64,000 nt of DNA, taken from NCBI GenBank assembly GCA_963971405.1, contig OZ020490.1, positions 13,316,874 to 13,380,873 on the forward strand, written 5' to 3'. The notes under the pieces were generated by a model that made no database searches, was not told the origin of the DNA, and was given only the letters and a program-made list of their open reading frames with translations. This DNA is from Psococerastis gibbosa. Its lineage: Eukaryota > Arthropoda > Insecta > Psocodea > Psocidae. Every line of letters begins with the position of its first letter. Within the stretch, counting starts at the first letter, position 1. Below are positions 1 through 11,303 of this stretch, piece after piece. The position numbers were made by a program, and so were the translations under genes.

Positions 1-755
1 AGCCCAGACAAACCTCTCAGGGGGTTTTTGGTACTCTAGGAAATATTGTATGCCTTGTAGTTTCTGTTGAATATATGCTCTTGGGAGTTTTAGTATTTAT
101 TTCTAAATTCTATGAAGGACTGAAGTCTCTATCCACCCATACAAAGAAGCCTATGTAGTTTTTTTCCAATTAACTCAGAACTTTATTCAGAAAAATGCCA
201 AAAAATTGACAATGTAAAAATGCAAGGTGGTCCAACATTGCTCAGTATTGTAGTACATAGTATGTTCTACATATATGTGCCAAAAGTTGCATACGTTTAA
301 ATCACTATTCTAATCTATACAAAATTATAGAAAATAGCACTTGGCCCAAAATCAAACGATCTTTATCACCTAATTTTCAAGCACGGAATTACGAAATTGA
401 TTGTTTACCCCCAGGTATAATGAACCTAGCTGCTAAATTCCGAAAAAAGGGCCCTAGCGTGCGAGACCGCACGCAGGGTGGTCAATGGGTCAAGGAGCCA
501 AGGGGTTTGATAATGTTATTTCTTGAAGTCTTAAGGAAGAAAGCCACACACACAGTGGGTTTAGTTAGAACGCAATCTCCAGCACGGCATTTGATGATTA
601 CGTGTAAACCTGTGGTTCGAAAAAAAAAATTCGATCGATAAAACTTGCAATCCATCACTACCCAACACCTTGTTAAGAATTTCGTTGACAGTTTTACGGG
701 TTTAGGGGATGTTTTGTAAATAAACAATGACTCAGGTGGTGTTATGTCTATATTA
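1..755. other. AT-rich stretch, no gene seen
   Basis: Short open frames here overlap on both strands and show no family motifs. The only structure I see is a perfect 7-bp hairpin (GCGTGCG, loop AGAC, CGCACGC) at 457-474. Confidence 0.5.
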
Positions 756-1048
756 AGGCACTATATACCCGGGTATTGTCATCCGCCATTTTTTTATCCT
801 ATATTTCCTATATGGTAAGTATTGTGATTATTTTTAAGAAAAGTAAAAGATTGAAAAAAACGAAAACACGTTTTAGTATTTTTTTTATTAAACACTTCCC
901 TAATTGGTAGAACGTTTTTTAAATAAAAATAAATAAACAACGATAAATTTCTAATGATAAATAGGTAAACACCCAATGCTTGGCTTATGCACCAGGCTAA
1001 TAATAGATAAAAAATGGCGGATGACAATACCTGTCTAATATAGAGCCC
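756..1048. mobile_element. MITE family 'CACTATATACCC', copy 1
   Basis: The 293-bp element has imperfect inverted ends of about 30 bp. The left end reads AGGCACTATATACCCGGG and the right end is its near complement, ending GAGCCC; both lead into GTATTGTCATCC or its complement. It is flanked by TA on each side (754-755 and 1049-1050). A second copy lies at 31937-32213. No coding capacity. A TA duplication fits Tc1/mariner-type mobilisation, but the superfamily is not proven. Confidence 0.7.
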
Positions 1049-1050
1049 TA

Positions 1051-2614
1051 GTCTATATAATCATCTGTGATGTAATCAGGTTAGTTAAGATGTGGTAAAT
1101 ATTGGTAAATAAACTACGCTGAGTTGAGCTATGTGTCGCAGCAGACAAATCACGGTAAGTTGACTGAGGTGTTACGCATCTGTAACAGTCATCTTACCAA
1201 ATTGATAACAACGTCTTACAATACAATGGTAACAACATGAGAAAAATCCAAACCATCAGGAGAGTAGTGCGCTTTATAGTATGATACTATGATAATCAAT
1301 CGAACTTATTTTTATCATATTTATCATATATTCTCATAATGGTGACGACAATGGATCCCTCTATCCTTCTTTTTTCTTTCTTTTTTCGCTCTTCCTCTCT
1401 TGTTTCTTCTCTATTTAATTTTAAGCATCTATCAATAATTAAAACAATATTTTTGTTTTTTAAGGTTAGCATGAAAAGAAGACTTAATTTAGTCATATTG
1501 TTCGCCTTTTGCTTTGTTTTTTTGGAATAAAGTCGTTTTCAATTCAATTCGATTCATATTTTGAGCAATGTATATTCCAATTAAAATTGGACGTTGTCCC
1601 TATTTTCTATAATGAATTTCTGTTATTCTCCCTAATTTGAAGCCTGTGGTGTGTATAACCATTAAAACCTGTCTAAAGTTTCAAACTCAAAATAGGAAAG
1701 GGGTCAGCGGCAAGAGATTTCATCAGGGTATAACTCAAAATGCCACGGAATTTAAAATTCATGAAAATTTCCTCGAAACCAGGGTTTTTGGACCTCGTTT
1801 AATAATTCTCATTGCAATTACAAAAAACCATATAAAAACTTACTACTCCCATGCAGAGTATTAATTAAGCACCTCTTGATTTTAATCTGTATAGTTTAAC
1901 ATAAAAACAGAGTTGAAAATTTCGAAAATGTTAATGTAAAAAATTTATGATTTATACATTTGAGGCTGTTGAATAAAATCTACTAGTATTATTATTAATG
2001 ATAAATAAATCATACTAAAATAGTCTAGAAAAATTTTCTGATGTATTATTCACCCTGAACCCCTAGATTCCAACCTCTACGGACGGTGAACAAATCATAG
2101 GTTAAAAATGTCAATCATTACCTTTTACATCGTAGAGTAAATAGGCCCATTTCCGATTATTTCCAGTTGTTAAACGTACGGCTTATTATAATTATGTACT
2201 TTTCATACCTGCAACCAAAACTCAACGATTAGGCTTTCCAACTTTTACGTAAATTACACAGGCTGCCCTAATAGGAAACAGAAGACATGAATATGCTACA
2301 CTTTTAGTAGAACGTGCAACCAAGTGGCTTGGAATCCACTATAATGAGGAGGTCCACCCTGTCAGTCAACTCCCCTTCTCCCTGGGGTGAAGGGGTCTGC
2401 CTTTAGGTTTATACGCAGACTCACTCCCCCCACCAGGCCGATGGGGTTGCTTAAAGCAGACGTTAGAAAATCCAAACGCAAAAAGTGGAAGGTACCAAGG
2501 AGTTAGAAGTATTGCCAGTTATTATTATTATTATTATAGATGTAGGCCTAGTTATATATATTATATATATATATTATATTATTATATAGTTACATATAAT
2601 ATTATATTTGACCT
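1051..2614. other. AT-rich unassigned DNA with simple repeats
   Basis: A pyrimidine-rich run lies at about 1355-1415. A short piece of the TAC-tailed SINE (TTGGAATCCACTATAATGAGG) lies near 2329-2350. A TTA/TA simple repeat covers about 2521-2605. Nothing coding is recognised. Confidence 0.5.
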
Positions 2615-3215
2615 TGTCCTGCCAACGACCCTATGGATTTTCGGACGTTATTGGTATTGTTTCTATAGGAAGTTTTGGCCCCTGATAAACTGGCGTATGC
2701 CCGCCCGCGATGTCAACCTACACCGAATAAAAGCCCTAATGAACAAGCTTTGACAATCATACCAGCATTGACACAATATATCGCTCATGCACGAGAAAAG
2801 TGACACATTTCTAAATATTGACTTTTGAGATAATTCAAATTTTAGTTCTGACCATTTTTTTAGTTTTTACTTGTAGTACTATCGAGGCACTTAATAATTT
2901 TGAGATGTGACAGCTTACTTGAAAGAGAAGTGTAATTACCACGTCAACGCCTGGAGCACATTCCGAATTATGTCAGTATTGCCAAACCCGAAGTAGTCAA
3001 ACTTGACAATGGATCAGTGGCAAAACGCAATCTTATGGAAACAAATCGAACTAGATATGTGACACTACATTCAAAAAATTCGCTATATTATCCTCGACAT
3101 TTTTGTATAAATAAGTCAATTTTGCAATTTTTTGAAATGTGTCACTTATCTCGTGCATGAGCGATATGTAACAGGCGAAGGTGCTTGATATGGGTACGAG
3201 TCGAATCAGAAGTAA
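2615..3215 (-). mobile_element. SINE-C-like repeat, interrupted by a MITE
   Basis: The outer parts match other copies of a roughly 230-bp dispersed family (30960-31192, 38505-38760, 56080-56283, 61598-61738). Shared landmarks are the complement of GTCGTTGGCATTGGACA, GATGTCAACCTACACCG and the GAGTCGAA end. Between 2782 and 3163 the copy is split by a terminal-inverted-repeat element. On the minus strand the family ends in an A-rich tail in better copies, so it is probably a SINE; its RNA origin is not recognised. Confidence 0.6.
2782..3163. mobile_element. TIR element 'CGCTCATGCACGAGA' (MITE)
   Basis: The 382-bp element has inverted ends of about 30 bp. The left end is CGCTCATGCACGAGAAAAG and the right end is the complement, CTTATCTCGTGCATGAGCG. 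ATAT lies directly outside both ends (2778-2781 and 3164-3167), so the duplication is 2 to 4 bp. It has no open frame of note. It sits inside a SINE-C copy and is therefore younger than that copy. Confidence 0.75.
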
Positions 3216-4479
3216 AATACACTTATATTATTACTTGTTTGTACTTTAAATTTCGTCTTTTTTAGTTATTTTTAAAGATATTCCACTATTTGTTTTCACA
3301 TTTTCGAAACTCATTATTATTAGATCGATGAAGAGCATAAAAAATACCTACTCACATCCCTTGCTTTTTAATTAAGTTGTACCGCATACAAGTAATTTTT
3401 GAACAAAGGCTTGTTATTCATTATTTGATCGGCGCTTAGAGCTAAATAAGAGCTAAATAGGGAATGCAGAAAAAACTAGCAACAACGTAGTTCTGAAAAT
3501 GATTGTAGTTTCATGCCAAGCATGTAAGGAGATAAAATGTTGGGAAAGAGCTGGGAATATATTAATAGTCTAATAAACTTTGAGTTTCTCATTTCCGGTT
3601 TAAGCTTTCTTACTTTATCAAAAAGTAAAAAAGAGACACTAAGACGTGCTAGCAAGCACTATGAGGGTTTTTGTAGACTTCCAGTTCACCCGGATTAAGT
3701 GCAATTTATTTTTAAATTTATTTTATTACGTCCATAGTATAATTACAGTGCATAAACACCAAACGGTATAGCTGCCCTCAAACTCAACGTTAACCCTTTT
3801 CATTGATGAACTGATTTTCAAATTAATTTTATTCAGGAACTGAGCATGCTACATTCATACGTACTGATTGGCCTCTATAGTAGACAAGTGCTACAGGAAG
3901 ACCATAGTGCAGTTATCTAAAAATTTAAATAATTGCAGTTATTAGCTTCTATACCCCTCAATTGAAGGATCAAAATTCGATCAAGAGGAAAAGAGGATCA
4001 ACATTGTACAACGATTAAACGATATTATGTACAATAATTTTGATCCTTCAAACTTATTGATTCTGCTCCGGTTATAGGCCTATATTAGAATTCAAAAAAT
4101 CTAAAAATCTAAAAAAATTAACCCTATGCAAAGTCACTTCATTAAAATATGCAACCAGGATCTGTTCGAAAAGCAGTAAATAATAATCTTTACTACCAAC
4201 CAACTAGTGGGTATAATTACAGCTGAGAACGCAAGCTTAAAGTCGTAAGTTGGACTTCATAGCTCATATTTACATTAATTATTTTCCTTGTGATAAAACT
4301 CCCGTAGCTGATTTTAAACGAAGCAAACAAGACCTTGGTTTTTATTATCCATGATACCTTTCACCTTTTCTATAAAGGTTAACTTGTAATGAAAAATCTA
4401 TTTCCTTTCCATTCCATAGCACTCATAAAAATCGCTCAGCTGATAAATTCTTGGAAAACCAGCCTTCAAACCTTTGGAA
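3216..4479. other. Unassigned AT-rich DNA with one small inverted repeat
   Basis: At 3965-4052 TTGAAGGATCAAAATT pairs with AATTTTGATCCTTCAA around an 80-nt centre that holds TTGTACAA/TTGTACAA-like pieces. Pairing is mostly at the ends. Otherwise I see nothing. Confidence 0.45.
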
Positions 4480-4970
4480 AAAATGAAATTACTCGTGCCT
4501 TCGTGGTGTTTTATTTTAATAAACAAACAAAAACTAAGTATTTTATCAAAACATGTTATAACAACTTGTTACAACAACTATTATAACAAGAATTAGTAAA
4601 ACCCAAATAATCGTCAAAAAATTAACTTTGTCTAACAAACCGACTTGTGTTAGTACAAAAAACATGAGCACTTTCGGCAAGAACTGCCATATACAGATGT
4701 AAAAGAAGCATTTAAATCTTTTCCTCGAGTTGAGCAAGTCTCAAATAGCTGATAAGGTGTAACTGTGCTAATGGGTTTCTTTTTGTAGATGGCAGTTCTT
4801 GCTGAAAGCGCCCAGGGTTTTGAACTAACACCAGTGGGTTTCATAAATAATATTAATTTGTTTGACGATTATTTGGGTTTTACTAATTACAGTTATACGG
4901 TAGTTATAAAAAAAAAGTTGTTATAAGAAGTTTTGATATTAAATACTACTAGTAAGTTTTTGTTTGTTAA
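4480..4970 (-). mobile_element. Penelope-like element, old palindromic copy
   Basis: Two diverged inverted arms (about 4545-4705 and 4727-4925) carry the same landmarks as the perfect palindrome at 32992-33491. These include TTAGTAAAACCCAAATAATCGT, GGCAAGAACTGCCAT and GAGTTGAGCAAGTCTC. The family's roughly 36-bp end extension is at the left here (TACTCGTGCCTTCGTGGTG), so the copy is in the opposite orientation. It has no coding part. The arms have drifted, so it is older than the 33-kb copy. Confidence 0.75.
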
Positions 4971-5180
4971 TTCAAACTTTTATCAGATACGGTCGACAAA
5001 TTAATTTAAAAAGCCATGGCATGACAGCCCGAACCTATTCTATGTCAGACACTTTCAGATGTCGTGGTCAGCAACATGTCTGGTAAGCGCGTCTTTTCCC
5101 CGAAAGGTAAGGATAGGTTTGGAAGACTCAGGCTTGGCGAAAAGTTTTGAAGATTTTTAACCTATTTCTGCAGCGAAATT

Positions 5181-5899
5181 CAAAAAGAACCGGGGGTTGT
5201 CCACCTGACGTCACTGGAGGTGAGGTAAATTCTAGATAGGTCAGACCAACACATTACCACACAGGCAGTGCACGCAATGCATTTGAGCGTGAATTTTCTA
5301 TCATTTATTTGTACAAAACCAAATACTTTCCTGGGAAAGCAACCTGTCCGGTTTCGTTACTCAATTTAATACCTAAAACATACCTGAAAGTAGAAATCCT
5401 CGATAGAAAGGTTTCACAGAAAAATTATATTTTTAGTCATTTATCATTAAAATTTAGTTATTTTTATTTTTTTACCCCCAGAAGCAAACTATCAAGGGGC
5501 AAGCGACCCCCGCATTTTATCAATATTAATAACAACTACAATATATGTGAATTTAAAAGAAATCGTTGGAGTCGTTTTTGGGAAATAATTTTTTTTAGAC
5601 GTTTTTTTGGAGTTTTTTGAGAATAAAACCCCCCCCAAATTGAGTTAGCCCCCCCCCCAAAAAAAATGGACCCGAGGTATGATTTTTGTAAACCTACACG
5701 CCAAATTTCATCAAAATCGAATGAGTAGTTTGCCCGGAAATCGACGCACAGACAGATAGAACGACAGACAGACATTTCGTAGAAACCACTTTTTTGGGTT
5801 CCTGGGACCTTAAAACGTGTAAATCCGTTGATTTCTCGGAATCGAAAATTTCGAACGTCACAAAGCTTTCCATATACTACGTATAAATTGGATAGCAAC
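5181..5899 (-). mobile_element. Unclassified ~0.9-kb repeat family (FB-Y), copy A
   Basis: The copy is homologous along its length to 34894-35722, 38955-39836 and 40388-41299. Shared blocks are GTGACGTCAGGTGGACAACC near one end, ACGGCTCCAACGATTTC in the middle, and a block with GACAGACA motifs followed by GGAAAGC at the other. The left end has lost the hairpin and C-tract segment seen in the other copies. Frames reading DRQTDRQ-type strings come only from the GACA repeat. The class is unknown. Confidence 0.75.
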
Positions 5900-6185
5900 A
5901 CACTTAGTAATGGGATTGTTTCCAGAATAGTTCCTTCTGGCCAAAACGTTTATGTTACAAATGTTCCTCTCCTGAATTAAAAACTTAATTATTAAATTAT
6001 TTTACTTAATAATTATAAATTATAAAATTAATTGACATATTGCACGATGTATTGCCTCAAAGTAGCTGAACTTCCGAGTAATACCTTATGGTCTCAGAGG
6101 TGAAGAAGCAAATCTGTACCTTCTCGTGGTGAAGATGAAAACGCGTTATGAATACTAAACAGATAGGAGATCGAGTTTGAACTTT

Positions 6186-6455
6186 GAACTTTGAGAGCCG
6201 GCCGCCTTACCAAGTTGAATCCAGCGGATCAGAGCAGTTTCAAAGATGCAGATAACTTGGTAGTGTGCACAGTGCCGGTAGGGAAACATGGCAGGACTTT
6301 TCCTGGTCCCCTCCGAACTAATCGTGTGACTTCACTGTGTTTCCCAAGTGGTTCGGAATCCACTATAATCAGGAGGTCCCTTGTCCTATGTGCCCACACC
6401 GTGGCCTGGGACTGTGTCCAACCATACTACTACTACTACTACTTGAACGTTGAGC
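6186..6455 (+). mobile_element. SINE-like repeat with (TAC)n tail, full copy
   Basis: It begins GAGAGCCGGCC and ends CCATACTACTACTACTAC. It matches 56314-56599 (minus) over its length, 35835-35945 (internally deleted) and 8110-8285 (diverged). The 56-kb copy has a perfect 10-bp target-site duplication, which supports retrotransposition. A box-B-like stretch (GGTTCGGAATCC) is present but has one extra base. The RNA parent is unclear. Confidence 0.7.
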
Positions 6456-6596
6456 CTATAGCCTTTTCTGTGCAGGGTACTATTTTGTCTTGGGGTTGGG
6501 AAACTGGTCCTGATGGTGGAAGAATGAAGAGTCAACGGCATAAGAATGCAGAAGGCATCGGGAAACTACTGTATTACAATTCCCTAGTACAGTGAT

Positions 6597-6668
6597 CATG
6601 ACTAAAATTGCCATGATGATCGCCAATCTTTAATAAAAGAGGCATTTTTAAGAAGAAGGAGGAGAAGA
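6597..6668 (+). mobile_element. LINE 3' end fragment
   Basis: The plus strand reads KIAMMIANL then stops, followed by an AAGAGGCATTTTTAAGAAGAAG tail. This matches the end of the better fragment at 20165-20300. It is a short 5'-truncated remnant. Confidence 0.55.
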
Positions 6669-8105
6669 AGATTGTACGACAAGCCCGATAATTTATTATA
6701 GGCCTACATAGTCTCTATAAATTCAGGACAATTAGGATTAAAATCTGAGCACTGGTTAAAAACCCTCTGCCATAACCACTGCTCTGTTTCGGATGTTGTA
6801 GTCAGCATCATGTTTGTCCGCCGCGTTGTTTCCATATTGGAGAAGGTAATTAAGGTACCAATTTGGTTTAGGGAATGCTGAAAAATAGTGCTGCTGAGGT
6901 TTAGGGAGACCCAGGTCTGGCGGAGAATTATTTTTCTTGAGCCTCGACTTTCTATATGATATTTCAGCTGTTTTCAGCACTGAACTAAACTATCACAGCG
7001 CCAGAAAAAATAAAAAATAAAAATTATGTAATGGTGCAGCAGAATTGTCTGAATTGGGGGCATACACAATGATAAGGCTATTAAATTGTAATGGGACCTT
7101 ATATGAAACTATGATGGCGACTTTACTACCGTCTATCTCTCTGGTCATGATATCCCCAGCAAAGTTAATAAGGCAAATGACTTTTGGAAAACACGTAAAG
7201 TTCTTTATATTAGACATAGTTTTTACAGAAATAGAGCACTCGTCGAACAGGCAATTTAAAATTCTCTTAGTAAAATTCACTTTGGTTCCTTTCAGTTTAC
7301 ATTTTCCAATCATTTGAAAGCATTTTAATAGCTTGGACGTTTTCTAAGTGGTCTCAACGTTGAAAATTACTTCGTTCGCAGGGTTGAAATCCTTCTATTC
7401 GCCGTCCACACGGTTATTACCCCCTCCCTCGGTCCCTTCCCCCTCTATTCCACAAATTAGATCATAAAAAGAAGCCCTTAAAACGGTCGCTGCCGTTGCC
7501 ATGTGATTTATGGGACTGGGCGCGGGAAATGAGGGTCAAAACCAGAAGATAGTACACTTTATCAAAAATAGTTTTCTCAAAAATGAAGTCTTTACTTACT
7601 TCCACAGCATCATTATCGTATAGTTTCCAACATTCAGCAGTTTTCTTAGGCCAGCGACACACTGTGTCGACACACCTTCTCACCGTCCCGCCAAAAGGGA
7701 CCGGTTTGAAGGGTGGGCATGAATGCATGGAGTCTAATGGATGCGGTCACAGTGTTCCGGTGGCACCGTGCCAACCGCAATCGACCGGATGGTGCTGCGG
7801 CAGGGAGGGATGCCCGGACACCACAAATAAATAAACATTCAGTTGAGTGAGCCCTGTCACACGGTCCGTCTGTGCCACGCGGTTGGACTGGTCGACGTCG
7901 GCAAGTTTATTGAATGTGTCCATGTGACTGATCGGATCAAGATAAAATCAGCTATTTTTACGCGGTCGCACCGAACAGTATGGAAGTATCGTGTCATCCC
8001 ACCAGAACGCATCCCTCTCAGGCTATATCGTTTTACAAAGTGCTACTCTGCCATTCTGGCCATAGGTAGTGGAAAGGTACATAGTACATATTGAATCATT
8101 TGACG
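6669..8105. other. Unassigned DNA with a GC-richer block
   Basis: From about 7640 to 8050 the sequence is GC-richer than its surroundings and ends one segment with CACCACAAATAAATAAAC (7817-7834), like a retroelement 3' end. No domain or copy in this window is recognised. Confidence 0.4.
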
Positions 8106-8109
8106 CCGA

Positions 8110-8285
8110 CGGCCATGCCTAGTTGAAATCACCCAGAACAGAGTCTGTTCAAACGGTAGAAAACTTGTTAGTGTGCACAGCGTTGGGAGGGGAACATGGT
8201 GGGACATGATAATGCACTGAGACTACCAGTCAGTCTAAGTGCGTGTCGAGTCCGGGTAACCTCCGAATTAATCTTGTGATTTCTG
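8110..8285 (+). mobile_element. Diverged TAC-tailed SINE fragment
   Basis: The landmarks GTGTGCACAGCG, GGGGAACATGG and CCTCCGAATTAATCTTGTGA follow the order seen at 6240-6335 and 56340-56560, with an unrelated spacer. It is old and incomplete. Confidence 0.55.
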
Positions 8286-8605
8286 AAAACTATAGAAAAT
8301 ACAGGAAATAACAATACATTGTGTGGATCTCTAAAAATTTTGACCCGAAATAGTAGGATGTTTTTACACATTCAGAAAGAATTATTTAAATTGCTAATAA
8401 CAGGGAGATCCGGTGTTGTCATTCGGGGGAAATGTTCGAAAATAAATATAGAATAATATCTTTAGAATAATGTATTTTGAATGTAACTCAAATTAATGTA
8501 TTTAGCCTACATTAATATAATACAGATTTGGCAATCTTATCTCCATAACGCTGAGAGACCAACGAAGAAACCAGGATATTAAGCATGAGATGAGAACCCG
8601 TTATA
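8286..8605. other. No feature seen
   Basis: AT-rich sequence without repeats or frames that I recognise. Confidence 0.4.
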
Positions 8606-8706
8606 ACCGAAATTAGAGGATATGGAAAAAAACTGGGCTTGGCGGGATTCGAACCCACGATCTACGCCTAACCGGGGCGTCGTCTTAACCGCTGGACCAC
8701 AAGCCC
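8606..8706 (-). mobile_element. tRNA-derived SINE (family GGGCTTGTGG), monomer
   Basis: On the minus strand the element starts GGGCTTGTGGTCCAGCGGTT (acceptor and D-arm with box A). It has a box B, GGGTTCGAATCCC, closes with CAAGCCC, then runs into a tail ending CATATCCTCTAATTTCGG. The acceptor ends pair GGGCTTG/CAAGCCC. The anticodon loop has C where U33 should be, and the same head occurs at 36 kb and 40.2 kb. I therefore call it a SINE head and not a tRNA gene. Confidence 0.75.
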
Positions 8707-8759
8707 TTGAGATCCCGTGTCGCATAGGAGATACTAAGAGAAAGGTGGCTGAACTGGTG

Positions 8760-8970
8760 GGAACTCGTACTACGTAGAGACGAAAACCACCTAGTCAAAA
8801 GAGTAACAAACCGGGAGATACAAGGAAGAAGACCACCAGGAGGCCGAAAGTTACACTGGGAAGAAAGATCGCCGGAGATATGACAAGTTTAGGGCTCTCC
8901 ACCGAGGACGCACAGAACAGGACTGTGTGGAAACGCTGCTGTCGTGCTGCCGACCCTCCATGAGTATAAG
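8760..8970 (+). pseudogene. LINE reverse transcriptase C-terminal remnant (RTE/L1-like)
   Basis: A plus-strand frame reads TRRPKVTLGRKIAGDM, then GLSTEDAQNRTVWKR, then RAADPP before a stop. This follows the usual C-terminal pattern of non-LTR elements (R-RPK-x-W ... DL-x-x-LGL-x-x-x-DA-x-DR-x-x-WR ... DP). Only about 60 codons remain, and upstream codons contain a stop. It is a 5'-truncated remnant, and the clade cannot be fixed. Confidence 0.6.
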
Positions 8971-10058
8971 GCGCAGTAAAAGTCAAAGTAAGTACATTTT
9001 TGGTAAAAACCATTTCATTTAGTAGTAATAAACCAGCTAATGGCTTGGTAATAAATACTGTAGGCAAGAATCGCACTGTGACGCACTCGTCAAACCAAAT
9101 TTCATGATCAATGCTACTAAAAATTAAGCTAACTAGTTAGTATATTTGCACGAATTGCAACACTGAAATGGAAGCAGACTGCCCATTGTAAAATTATGAC
9201 ATAAACCTGAAAAAGTTGATTTTAAACGCTGGAATCATGGTTAGAGCGCTGAAATAAAAAATACTCGTACTTTTACGACAACAATCAGTATGCAGTGCAC
9301 GTTGTATATCCTGCTGTTAAAAATCCAGCCATCCGCTGGAATTGATTTTCTCCTCGGAAAATAGGTTTTGTTACATGATAACCAACGAATATAAATCGTG
9401 TTTTTGGTTCATTAATAATGGATTTAGGCATGCATTTTTAGCAGGATAACTGTATTCGTTATCGAGACTTGAAAATGTTCACTTTATTTTTATTTAAGCA
9501 CTGTATTTATTAGTGGGCTAATTCTAGTTTTCTTTTATGTATTTTTAGATTTGAATTAATAGTCTAGTGGGCATGCATTTTTTAGATAACAGCAAAATCG
9601 TGAGAAACTTGGTACACTATAATTTTTGTTGTTGTTCTATCCTGCTGATTCCAAAACAGGTCACCAAGCTGAATTTTGAGTAAAAAAAATTGAAAACTTT
9701 TTGCATACATTAAAAACTAAATTAGCAGCAACAAACTTTTTTCGTCAATTACTTATTTTACTACTGCGTTTTCCTTTTGAATTCCAATCAATTGCTGAAT
9801 TCCAATATTGTTATATTGTATATTACCTTTTTCGTTTTAAATTGTTTTTTTCAATCATATGCAAACAATTGAACGAATGTATCTGATTGCCAATATATTC
9901 GAATCATTTCCCCGAGGACCCCTGTCGGCAGTTATATGAATCTTCCTCGGTAAATTTTAGACTTAGCTGATTTTCGAATGCGTAAACCCCCAATTTCGCA
10001 GGCTTATTTTTGGGAATCCAGGCCCCCTTATTGCAGTGTGTAACGTGTGTATTAGTTA
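8971..10058. other. Unassigned DNA; possible small TIR element at 9304-9446
   Basis: TATCCTGCTGTTAAAAAT near 9306 and its near complement ATTTTTAGCAGGATA near 9432 form imperfect 18-20-bp inverted ends about 140 bp apart. A further ATCCTGCTGATTCC piece lies at 9639. The rest shows nothing. Confidence 0.4.
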
Positions 10059-10442
10059 GGCACCCATTCCACCGACCGGCTAGGGTTATTTACAAAAACA
10101 GTGACGTGGTAGCAGACATTCAAGACTTAGGCGGGGTTTCCACCGACCTCGCATTGCAGAATTGACGGAAATGTTTATTTTCCTCTATGCCATAGTTAAA
10201 ATTGATCAATGATCGTACAGTAAAATCACAAAAAAACAAACTAAAATTAAAAAATGGCGTCATGGGATATGTTAAGTAAAAACATTTTAATAGATTTCTA
10301 TAAAAAGAAAAATTCTAATTTCCGTCAATGTCATTTGCATTCTGCAAAGCGAGGTCGGTGGAATCCCCGCCTAAGTCTTGAATGTCTGCTACCACGTCAC
10401 CGTTTTTGTAAATAGCCCTAGCCGGTCGGTGGAATGGGCGCC
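10059..10442. mobile_element. PIF/Harbinger-like MITE (384 bp), copy 1
   Basis: The ends read GGCACCCATTCCACCGACC and, at the right, the complement GGTCGGTGGAATGGGCGCC. Long imperfect terminal arms (about 100 bp) also share GTGACGTGGTAGCAGACATTC and its complement. TTA flanks both ends (10056-10058 and 10443-10445). Other copies: 10745-11128, 25957-26334, 32303-32686 and 55110-55982. The 3-bp TTA/TAA duplication and GG-starting ends fit PIF/Harbinger. The element encodes nothing. Confidence 0.8.
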
Positions 10443-10711
10443 TTACTTTCTTTGTATACCTAAGAGTTGACAACATGGCCTATAATTTTACTACATTTCA
10501 TACCAGTATTGTACTATAGACTGACCCCCACCCTCTAAAATTCCTGGGTACAGTCTTACCTCCAACCCCATTTAACTACAAGACTGCAATAAATGTTTTC
10601 GTATTTCTCTGAAGAAAACTCTCACCAAATGAACAGCATAGGCCTATAAGTGAAATGAAATAAAAACGTTTCAAATAAAGGTGCTTGGTACATTTAATAT
10701 CCATGCAAATG

Positions 10712-11303
10712 AATAAATAAATATTGCCTTTCTTCTGTTATTAAGGTGCCCATTCCATTGACCGGCTAGGGCTATTTCCAAAAACGGTGACGTGGTAGCA
10801 GACATTCAAGACTTAGGTGGCGTTTCCAACGACCTCGCATTGCAGAATTGACGGAAATGTTTATTTTCCTCTATGCCATAGTTAAAATTGATCAATGATC
10901 ATACAGTAAAATCACAAACAAACAAACTAAAATTAAAAAATGGCGTCATGGGATATGTTAAGTACAAACATTTTAATAGATTTCTATAAATAGAAAAATT
11001 CTAATTTCCGTCAATGTCATTTGCATTCTGCAATGCAAGGTCGGTGGAAACGCCACCTAAGTCTTGAATGTCTACTACCACGTCACCGTTTTTGTAAATA
11101 GCCCTAGCCGGTCGGTGGAATGGGCGCCTAAGCCAATCTAGCGGAGTTAGAGCTCTCTTACACTCAAGTATATAGACCCGGAACTATACCTGCTTTACTA
11201 GATGCCCTCCGAAGCATGGCCAGAAAATGTGGCAAGTGTAGGACTCGAACCAACAACATTTCAGGGGAAAGTCGGAGTCTGTATCACTACTCTACATGTG
11301 TTA
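10712..11303 (-). mobile_element. SINE-A (tRNA-type, LINE-like tail) split by a MITE
   Basis: The two parts are the 3' tail at 10712-10744 (AATAAATAAATATTG on the plus strand) and the body at 11129-11303, which includes the box B complement GGACTCGAACC. They are separated exactly by the 384-bp MITE with TAA on each side. Removing the MITE and one TAA restores the tail order seen at 17119-17341. This is the best proof of the MITE's duplication length. Confidence 0.8.
10745..11128. mobile_element. PIF/Harbinger-like MITE, copy 2
   Basis: Same 384-bp length as copies 1 and 4 and the same terminal arms (GGTGCCCATTCCATTGACC at left). It is inserted in SINE-A with a clean 3-bp TAA duplication (10742-10744 and 11129-11131). 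Confidence 0.85.

Noticed and set aside
4546..4844. Overlapping minus-strand frames
   Set aside because: They lie in the arms of the old Penelope palindrome, which are non-coding terminal repeats.
6186..6290. 5S rRNA origin for the TAC-tailed SINE (GGCC...TACCA resemblance)
   Set aside because: Only a few bases at the start resemble 5S rRNA and the internal promoter is not recognisable.
6191..6595. 134-codon plus-strand frame
   Set aside because: It translates the TAC-tailed SINE and its flank; the Tyr run is the (TAC)n tail.
8636..8706. Possible tRNA gene on the minus strand
   Set aside because: Acceptor, box A and box B are good, but the anticodon loop lacks U33 and the sequence recurs as a dispersed SINE head.
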